In this document: positions 1 through 6,336 of the stretch, one piece after another
How positions within the stretch are numbered: position 1 is the stretch's first letter
How the letters are laid out: each line of letters begins with the position of its first letter
Assembly (NCBI GenBank): GCA_024276605.1
Contig: JAJRWX010000069.1
Span: forward strand, 1 to 64,000
Direction: 5' to 3'
Length of the DNA: 64,000 nucleotides
Source: Planctomycetota bacterium
Lineage (GTDB): Bacteria; Planctomycetota; Phycisphaerae; UBA1845
Translations under genes and position numbers: made by a program
Notes under the pieces: generated by a model
Seen by the model: only the letters and a program-made list of their open reading frames with translations
Told to the model about the DNA's origin: nothing
Databases searched by the model: none

Positions 1-240
1 GGGCGTCTGAAAGCCCTACCCTCGCCTGGTAAAGTTCGGTCGCCAGGTTGCCCCATGATCCGGGCCAACCAAACGGAACACCAGCCGGGTTTGAAGAGGC
101 GCAAGCCATCCAGCGTACGCAAGGTATTTAGACAGCTTGGTCAGGAAGTGGTTTCCACGCTTCTGTGTAACATCCAAAGGCCCTCTCCCTCACGGTCGGG
201 GTTCGGATCACACGTCAGACCATGCGTGACACAGAACTAG
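1..240 (+). other. Possible group II intron domain I remnant
   Basis: No protein is recognisable here. The text, especially about 95-190, resembles from memory the structured 5' part (domain I) of bacterial group II introns: a paired C-C-T-G-G / C-C-A-G-G segment near 25-50, then a conserved-looking run around 135-185. No intron-encoded reverse transcriptase follows and the resemblance fades after about 240, so at most this is a fragment, or its 5' end lies off the left edge. The identification rests on recall only and could be wrong. Confidence 0.35.
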
Positions 241-757
241 CTTCGGGGCACATCGGGAGTGCTCTGACCATGCCCAACGTCGATACCGTAACGCTTGCAC
301 AGGTTCAATAGGTGTCATTCTCTGAATTGAGAATATGCTTCTGCGTGTAATCGATGCCGTAAACCACGATTCTTCGCCTCTGTTAAGCGAAATGAAAAAT
401 ATTTCAAATAGTTTGCGCGGTTTACTATCAGACGACGCATGTATCCCCGGTGTAAGGAAATTGGACACGAAAGTTAGCGCCATTGAGCGTAAAAAACGGA
501 AGTAGCCCCGGTGGGCACAACGGCTTGGAAAGGGATTCGGCCAGTCAGTTCACACGACTGCCAAATCCCGGGCTGGATTCCACCACACATCGCCGAGGCT
601 GCATGTACGACTGAACAATTGATATTGCAATACTAGAGAATGACGTGCGGGTTTAAGGCGGCTTTGGGTGTATGTCCCCCGAACTGCGCTCTTCCATCTC
701 AAGAATGCGTCGTTTTTATTGGTTCGCCGTGTGATCGCGGCAGGTTATCTAAGTCTA
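241..757. other. Intergenic stretch without recognised gene
   Basis: Open frames here are short and on both strands, and none has a recognisable domain together with a ribosome binding site. The last part (about 660-770) is the leader of the LamG gene and contains its Shine-Dalgarno AGGAGG. I see no clear terminator or promoter. Confidence 0.4.
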
Positions 758-770
758 GGAGGACAGAATT

Positions 771-3323
771 ATGTATACGAAGGTAATTGTTGGTATGGCG
801 GTTGGCTTTGCGTTGATTCAGACTCAAGTTGTAAAGGCGATCGATCCGCCGACTGTGGCGTGGTGGCGGATGCAGGACATGCAGAACGGCGTGATTCCTG
901 ATGCCACTGGTAATGGGCATGACTTAACTATCAACGGCACGCCGACATTTCAGGGTAATATAGTTATCTTCAATGACGATGGTACGCTGGAAACGCCGGA
1001 CAGTGACGCCTTAGATTTACTGGGCGATTGGAGTGTTTCGTTCTGGGCACGGGAAGACTCGAATGACCACTCTCCAAATTCAAACCCTTCAAATGGTTGG
1101 GTCGAAAAGATAAGAAGTTATGGAGATGCGGAGGGTGGATGGGCCATCGCGAGCGATACGGGAAGATTACGAACCGCAATCTACCGGGGGCTCAGTAACA
1201 ACTGCTCCCATGACACCGATGGTCCGCTCCCGCAAGGTGTATGGACTCGGATTACAACAACCTTCGACGCGACTACGATGACGGTTAGTACATATTGGAA
1301 CGATAGCCTTAAATTTAGTAGCAATATTCCCACAAATCCAGTTTCGGCTTGCAGCGTTATGCCGAACATACGTCCCTTGGTCCTCGGAGGATATCTGGAA
1401 ATCGACGGGTTAACAATGGTGCCGTATTGTAAAGGTGCCATGGCAGACGTGCGGATTTATGATCGCGTGTTGTCTGAACTGGAAGTTGCGGAGCTTGTTG
1501 CCGAAACAATCGGCGACGTATCACCCGGTATGGTGCCGACTGTGGCGTGGTGGCGGATGCAGGACATGCAGAACGGCGTGATTCCTGATGCCTCTGGTAA
1601 CGGGCATGACTTAACTATCAACGGCACGCCGACATTTCAAGGAAATATAGTTATCTTCAATGACGATGGTACGCTGGAGACGCCGGACAGTGACGCATTG
1701 GATTTGTTGGGCGATTGGAGTGTTTCTTACTGGGTGAGAGAAGACTCGAATGATCACTCTCCTTACACGAATCCATCGAATGGTTGGATGAGCAAGATAG
1801 TGGCGTATGCTGATACCGGAGGAGGCTGGTTTCTCAACAGCAGTAATGACAATGCTGTCAATGCGACCATCTATGGCTCGCCAAACTGTAACCACAGGAC
1901 CACGAATCCTCTTGTTATCGGAAGATGGTATCGCCTGACAACCACATTTGACTCAGTTGCTAATACGATACGAATATATCTTGATAACACCCTCGAATAC
2001 GAAGTCGGTCCCCTCTGTTCTCACAGCATGGGGAATAACAATACTCCCGTGCTTCTCGGCGGAAACATTGAGTTAAATATGGTTCGCAGGCCATACTGCA
2101 AGGGAGCCATGGCGGACGTGAGGATTTATGATCGCGTGCTGTCAGAGCTGGAGATTGGCCAACTTGTAGCCGACACAACCTGCGACGATTTTGAGGACAA
2201 TGTGACGGATCCCAGCCTTTGGGTGTGGGGTGGCCTCAATCGTGCGACTACCGGTGGTCAGGGCGGAAGCTGGCAATGGTCTCACGAAGAAGTCATCGAC
2301 CCTGCCGATGGCTACCTGAGCATGCGGGTTTGGGGACCGACCTCAGGAAATACGTTTGGGGCGGAGGCGTGGGTCCGCACTCTATACGACTATAACGATG
2401 GGTTGAACCATCTGATCAACTTCACTTGGAACGCGGAAGTGCAGGATACGCATTACAATCACTATCATATCCAGGTTACAGATGGGTACATCTCCCCCAA
2501 TGGGTCCATCCACTGGTCTGACGGATCAGAAGAGGTGATCCCGGGGACCGCCGACCTGCTCTGGCGTGTTGTTAATGGGCAGGAGTTTCCGTTTGCGAGT
2601 TATCCCACCGGGCTACCTATGTCAACTTGGTCAATTACAATAGATCCGTCGGGGCTTGCCGTGCTGTATGATGGCCCTGATGCGACCGGGTCGATAATCA
2701 GGTCCGAACCATTGAACCTGTCGGTTTCCTGGTATGTGCGTTTCATGGTGCTGGACGCAACGAGCGCAGGATTTCCGGCTGGAGATATCAAACTCAATCT
2801 CTATGATTTCTGCACGAACTTTTGTGGGAACGGCGTCATAGACGCAGGCGAAGCGTGCGATGACGGTAGTAATAGCAGTGGTGACGGGTGTTCATCAGCG
2901 TGTCTGATTGAAGACGGTTACGGATGTAGCGGTGAGCCGAGCGTGTGCTTCCCTGATTGCAACGGTAACGGTATCGACGATATCGACGACATTGACAATT
3001 GTATGGGTAGCAGTGATTGTAGTGATTGCAATGCTAACGACGTACCGGATGAGTGTGAGGGAGAATGTGCGTGCGATGCAGATTGTGATGATGGTGTGCG
3101 ATGCACGATAGATACATGCGTGGGAAATGTGTGCATGTATACTAATCGACCAGCGGGATCGCGTTGTGGGGATGACGATCTGTTTTGTACGGACGATCGT
3201 TGCGATGCCAACGGTGTCTGCCTGACATTCAGTCCGTGTACGACCCCACCAAATCTAACGTGTTGCGAAACAACGCGAAGTTGTATTGACAATACGTTCT
3301 TGTATTGCCCGGTGGCGAAATAG
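771..3323 (+). CDS. Secreted tandem LamG-domain protein with Cys-rich C-terminus
   Basis: This 850-residue protein has an N-terminal signal peptide (hydrophobic to about residue 23, V-V-K-A). Two LamG/concanavalin-like domains begin near residues 27 and 256, each opening with T-V-A-W-W-R-M-Q-D and closing with A-D-V-R-I-Y-D-R-V-L-S-E-L. A third beta-rich region spans about 475-680. The C-terminus carries a DUF4215-type Cys repeat (N-G-V-I-D-A-G-E-A-C-D-D-G) and a D-C-N-G-N-G-I-D-D motif as in the VCBS protein at 54169. Such proteins are usually exported and bind carbohydrate or other surface ligands; the ligand is unknown. The start is supported by AGGAGG 7 bases before the ATG. The two LamG modules are nearly identical in DNA over their first ~65 codons, which points to recent duplication or conversion. 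Confidence 0.88.
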   Translation: MYTKVIVGMAVGFALIQTQVVKAIDPPTVAWWRMQDMQNGVIPDATGNGHDLTINGTPTFQGNIVIFNDDGTLETPDSDALDLLGDWSVSFWAREDSNDHSPNSNPSNGWVEKIRSYGDAEGGWAIASDTGRLRTAIYRGLSNNCSHDTDGPLPQGVWTRITTTFDATTMTVSTYWNDSLKFSSNIPTNPVSACSVMPNIRPLVLGGYLEIDGLTMVPYCKGAMADVRIYDRVLSELEVAELVAETIGDVSPGMVPTVAWWRMQDMQNGVIPDASGNGHDLTINGTPTFQGNIVIFNDDGTLETPDSDALDLLGDWSVSYWVREDSNDHSPYTNPSNGWMSKIVAYADTGGGWFLNSSNDNAVNATIYGSPNCNHRTTNPLVIGRWYRLTTTFDSVANTIRIYLDNTLEYEVGPLCSHSMGNNNTPVLLGGNIELNMVRRPYCKGAMADVRIYDRVLSELEIGQLVADTTCDDFEDNVTDPSLWVWGGLNRATTGGQGGSWQWSHEEVIDPADGYLSMRVWGPTSGNTFGAEAWVRTLYDYNDGLNHLINFTWNAEVQDTHYNHYHIQVTDGYISPNGSIHWSDGSEEVIPGTADLLWRVVNGQEFPFASYPTGLPMSTWSITIDPSGLAVLYDGPDATGSIIRSEPLNLSVSWYVRFMVLDATSAGFPAGDIKLNLYDFCTNFCGNGVIDAGEACDDGSNSSGDGCSSACLIEDGYGCSGEPSVCFPDCNGNGIDDIDDIDNCMGSSDCSDCNANDVPDECEGECACDADCDDGVRCTIDTCVGNVCMYTNRPAGSRCGDDDLFCTDDRCDANGVCLTFSPCTTPPNLTCCETTRSCIDNTFLYCPVAK
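849..1043 (+). repeat. LamG coding repeat, copy 1
   Basis: This stretch is near-identical to 1536-1730, offset by 687 bases (229 codons). It encodes the first strands of LamG domain 1. Similarity is lower over the rest of each module and rises again near its end (about 1434-1488 against 2103-2157). Confidence 0.8.
1536..1730 (+). repeat. LamG coding repeat, copy 2
   Basis: Second copy of the repeat at 849-1043. The patchwork of near-identical and diverged segments suggests partial homogenisation after duplication. Confidence 0.8.
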
Positions 3324-3422
3324 GCCAAACCGTACCGGAGGCTGCGCAGGATTGTTTTCGGGGCCGGTGATCTATGGGTGAGCAATTATCCAGGATTTCC
3401 GGTCCCGAACTACCCCCGCTGT

Positions 3423-3746
3423 TTATTTTTCGCCATTCAACTCAAGACGATCCCTCAACCGCGTCATCAAGTCCATGTTTTCATGGAAGACGGCAAGGAT
3501 AAGCGGGCAAGCGCTTTCTCGTTGAAGAAAAAAGATGTAATGGTGTTCGCACCGACAAAATAGCAGTTCTGGACGGTGCTCCAGAAAAGGTCTTGCATGG
3601 GCCTCGCTCTTGCCAATGGCTATGAAATGTGTCCTGATTTCAGCTTCATACCAATTAGCCTGTGCGAGTCCCCAGGTCTTGATCGTATAACGAGCAATGT
3701 CCAACAGATCGCGGTCAGCTGCATGTGTGAGTTCGTATTCAGGCAT
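3423..3746 (-). CDS. ParE/RelE-family toxin
   Basis: This 107-residue protein begins M-P-E-Y-E-L-T-H-A-A-D-R-D-L-L-D-I-A-R-Y-T, the usual opening of ParE toxins (beta strand, then D-L-x-x-I helix), and ends with the I-L-A-V-F-H-E-N-M-D strand and a terminal R-D-R-L helix. ParE members poison DNA gyrase and RelE members cleave mRNA; which applies here cannot be read from sequence. I chose the ATG at 3746 because it overlaps the antitoxin stop by 8 bases; an in-frame start at 3866 would read deep into the antitoxin gene. It is second in a two-gene operon with the antitoxin at 3739-4008. Confidence 0.85.
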   Translation of the reverse strand: MPEYELTHAADRDLLDIARYTIKTWGLAQANWYEAEIRTHFIAIGKSEAHARPFLEHRPELLFCRCEHHYIFFLQRESACPLILAVFHENMDLMTRLRDRLELNGEK

Positions 3747-4008
3747 CCAATTCGCGACCCGATTCATCACGAGCCTGCTGGAAAATGTCTTCCACGGTTC
3801 GGGTGCTGGTGCCGCTCGTTTCTGCTTCCTTGATGCGTTGGTCCAGAGTTGCTTCGAGTTCGGCAAGGTCTCGCTCTACGTCTGGGTCGTTTTGGCTCCC
3901 AAGCGTGCTGTCCAACACAAACTCCTTTATGGACTTGCCCTGCAAAGCGGCCATGGCTTTAAGTCTCTGGTGTTCTTGCGGCGTTACGTCAATCGAAATG
4001 CGGCTCAT
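3739..4008 (-). CDS. ParD-like antitoxin
   Basis: An 89-residue protein with an N-terminal ribbon-helix-helix-like stretch (S-R-I-S-I-D-V-T-P-Q-E-H-Q-R-L-K) followed by G-K-S-I-K-E-F-V-L and an acidic C-terminal tail of the kind that wraps the toxin. Family knowledge: the N-terminus dimerises and binds the operator, the C-terminus neutralises ParE. It lies first in the pair, overlaps the toxin by 8 bases, and has AAGGA about 7 bases before its ATG. A consensus promoter overlapped by a palindrome lies just upstream, as expected for autoregulation. Confidence 0.83.
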   Translation of the reverse strand: MSRISIDVTPQEHQRLKAMAALQGKSIKEFVLDSTLGSQNDPDVERDLAELEATLDQRIKEAETSGTSTRTVEDIFQQARDESGRELDA

Positions 4009-4042
4009 GTTGAATCCTTCCCGGTAGTTTGGTGTCTGTCTT

Positions 4043-4087
4043 ATTCTACCTTACGACCCACATTATGTCAATAACCATGTAATGTGG
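4043..4087 (-). promoter_or_regulatory. parDE promoter with overlapping operator
   Basis: On the minus strand a perfect -35 box TTGACA (4066-4071) is separated by 17 bases from a -10 box TAGAAT (4043-4048), 35 bases before the antitoxin ATG. An 8-bp perfect inverted repeat CCACATTA/TAATGTGG (4058-4065 and 4080-4087, 14-base spacer) brackets the -35 box. Autorepression by the antitoxin-toxin complex at this palindrome is inferred from family behaviour. Confidence 0.75.
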
Positions 4088-4667
4088 CATCTTGTTCGAG
4101 CCTGTGGTTTAGGTGTATATGTTAGTGTTCTCCGCGTTGCTGCCCGATAAAATATACCTTTTCAGCCTCTACGCTACAGGCCGCTTGTGTATCCAGGGAC
4201 GTACTCGGTTTCACTATGAACCGAGAATCCGGTGTGTATTCGGGGTTGTAGTCAGGGGGGATATACATTTTCATTATTGTGTCCCGATGCGTTTGGAGAT
4301 GATGTGTATGCCCCCTGAAATTCCCTCGCCGGATATCAAGGGTTGCGTCGAGTTCGTGACACTTCCAGCGGGTCGATGGCAATGAATCAGAGCTGCGGAC
4401 AGGAAGTCAGAGCCGCATGGCGCGAGCCTGCGGTGTCCCCGCGTAAAACGTCACCAGGCTTGCGCCGTGGTGCTCTGACAAGGCCCGATGCCGATTATGT
4501 TACGGACTCAGCGGCGTTTGGAATTGGGTTTTGATTTTGACAATAGGGAAGTATTGCTGTAGCTTCCAAAAAGAGCGTCGAAATAAAAATAGCCTTCAAA
4601 TACGCTTAGCCACATAAAATGTGTTAGTTTGGGTTTTAAGCAATGACTCTATCGAAGGAAACGACAC
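4088..4667. other. Intergenic region, no confident gene
   Basis: About 580 bases upstream of the parDE promoter and of a small lipoprotein gene. A minus-strand frame (4122-4382) with a possible internal start encodes about 50 residues, but has no recognised domain and no good ribosome binding site. I see no repeats or tRNA. The last 30 bases carry the AAGGAAA leader of the next gene. Confidence 0.4.
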
Positions 4668-4850
4668 GTGAAGAAAATAGCAAGTATGGCTACCGTGATC
4701 ATCTTAACGATGTTTGCTAACGGGTGTAGTTGGGAAAATTTCGCCTACGGATTAACTGCTTTGAATGGGGGTGTCGTCGTGCTTAACAGCTTCGACGACG
4801 AGCGTGGGTGCGACAAGTGGTATGACTTTGCTGATCCCGGCTGCTTTTAG
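4668..4850 (+). CDS. Small predicted lipoprotein
   Basis: A 60-residue protein: basic start M-K-K-I, a short hydrophobic stretch, then a lipobox ending A-N-G-C (Cys at about 20), consistent with export and lipidation. The remaining 40 residues (W-E-N-F-A-Y-G-L-T-A-L-N-G-G) match no family I know. The GTG start is preceded by AAGGAAA at suitable spacing. It resembles in design the small lipoprotein at 29513-29695 and stands alone between non-coding stretches. Confidence 0.6.
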   Translation: MKKIASMATVIILTMFANGCSWENFAYGLTALNGGVVVLNSFDDERGCDKWYDFADPGCF

Positions 4851-5143
4851 ATTGCAACGGTTCAGTTCACCACCGACCACGACGTTTTGGATTGAGGCGT
4901 AGTGGATGCATCGTTGAGGGTTACGTGTAGTTAAAAGGATTTCGCACTACGGGTATCGTCATAGGTAGTGTAGAACTTCGTGTACCTTATCAATTAAGGC
5001 ATCAAGCGACGAGTCGAGTTTGGCTCGAACCATGCATCGTGTGCGTTCGGATCGTTGCCATTCATGTCGAGAAAACCTACCGTTTCTGTGTTACTCACGC
5101 AGGTTGGCTTCCATTCTATGAGATCCTATTTTTTTGCTCAGCG

Positions 5144-5914
5144 CTATGGTGCTACGGTGACGTCGATAACTCCATTGAGGTCAAAATCTCTGGCCAGTTC
5201 TTTCCGCAGATGGGGTGTCCATGCGCCGTGCAAATCCTGAAAGAGATAGTTGGTTCCGCCGTAATGACGGTCGGAGAACCTATTGCCATTACTTCTACCA
5301 TCCGAACCGGCGATGTTGGCCTCTCCGGCATCAATGTAACTGCACTCGTCGTTACCCAGCCCGTCACCTCGTTCAGACAGCTCGTTAGCATCTCCCAATA
5401 ATGGGAGTACGGGACGAACGTGTTCTCGTTTATTGCGCCACGCCGGACGGTAGACGCGGTAATGACCGCTGCTCATCGCGTCATCACCCACCGCCCGACA
5501 GACGAAATACTCTTCCCACCTTTTTCCCGATACGCGCCTCTGTGCAGGATAATTCTGAGCCAGGTTGATGTCGTCCTGATAGACGAAAGTATATAGAAGC
5601 TCCGACCATCCATATTCGATTGGGTCTTGTCCCGGTAGAGATACGTCTGACGAATCGCCATGAGTGAGCGAAACAGGATCGGGGTACCAACGCGCGGACG
5701 GTAGTACGCCAAGACTGCTTACTTCATAAGAAGCGATAGCCACGCCAAATTCTCTGATTCTGGCCAGGCAGTGGATCCCTTTAGCCTGCGCCCGTGCACG
5801 ACTGAGTGATGGCAGCAGAATACTAATCAATAGCGAGATAATCGATATGACCACAAGCAATTCGATGAGCGTGAATGCGCGGTGTACTTTAGTAATAGTA
5901 AGGCTGTTATTCAT
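5144..5914 (-). CDS. Type II secretion-like pseudopilin (prepilin N-methylation motif)
   Basis: A protein of about 256 residues with the prepilin signature R-A-F-T-L-I-E-L-L-V-V-I-S-I-I-S-L-L-I-S-I-L-L-P, followed by S-L-S-R-A-R-A-Q-A-K, typical of the large DUF1559-like pseudopilin families of Planctomycetota. A short basic leader is cleaved by prepilin peptidase before Phe; here the residue before the cut is Ala rather than the usual Gly. Near the C-terminus R-H-Y-G-G-T-N-Y-L-F-Q-D-L-H-G resembles the family's closing H-x-G-G-x-N motif. I prefer the ATG at 5914, seven bases after GAG; an in-frame ATG lies at 5932. No other secretion gene is adjacent, so it is an orphan minor pseudopilin. 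Confidence 0.82.
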   Translation of the reverse strand: MNNSLTITKVHRAFTLIELLVVISIISLLISILLPSLSRARAQAKGIHCLARIREFGVAIASYEVSSLGVLPSARWYPDPVSLTHGDSSDVSLPGQDPIEYGWSELLYTFVYQDDINLAQNYPAQRRVSGKRWEEYFVCRAVGDDAMSSGHYRVYRPAWRNKREHVRPVLPLLGDANELSERGDGLGNDECSYIDAGEANIAGSDGRSNGNRFSDRHYGGTNYLFQDLHGAWTPHLRKELARDFDLNGVIDVTVAP

Positions 5915-6040
5915 CGAAAGCTCGCACACCATATATCGACAACAGCATATTTGTCGTCATATGCAGTCTATCATCAATTATCATACCATATTAGCGCGTA
6001 GTGAGGGACGTATCTACACGACAAGTCGTTTTGCCATTGA

Positions 6041-6326
6041 AATCCGAGCGGCGAGCGCCAGCGACCCGTGTCTTCGGATAGTCAAACATGCCGAAAATGT
6101 TCTATGTGCTCGCGGTGTATGGGGATGGATGCCCCATTCTTCGGGGTACTCCCCAAAGGGTGGGGGACGGATCTTGTGGATCTTGTTTTGATATGGCATC
6201 ACAAATGTCACGGTCATTGCACGGATCATCCTTCCCCCACCCTTTGCCAGTAGGCAAAGGATGGGGCACCCGTCGGATGGCATCAAGCTTTGAAGACACG
6301 GGTCGCTGGCGCTCGCCGCTCGGATT
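6041..6326. mobile_element. Nested inverted-repeat (MITE-like) element
   Basis: The ends are 35-bp perfect inverted repeats (6041-6075 and 6292-6326, containing CGCTCGCCGCTCGGATT on the right). Inside lie further complementary blocks: CCAAAGGGTGGGGGAC near 6153 against TTCCCCCACCCTTTG near 6231, and GGATGCCCCAT near 6126 against ATGGGGCACCC near 6261. The whole could fold into a long hairpin. No transposase is encoded. A single diverged copy of the end repeat occurs at 26931-26965. Confidence 0.6.
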
Positions 6327-6336
6327 GGTGGAACTA

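Noticed and set aside
208-483. Minus-strand frame of 91 codons
   Set aside because: No domain, no ribosome binding site, and it overlaps the possible intron remnant; composition looks random.
3746-3866. Longer start for the ParE-like toxin (147 codons)
   Set aside because: It would overlap the antitoxin by over 120 bases and adds sequence without toxin features; the 8-base overlap is typical.
4122-4382. Minus-strand frame of 86 codons with an internal ATG
   Set aside because: Only a weak purine run before the inner start and no recognisable family; kept as intergenic.
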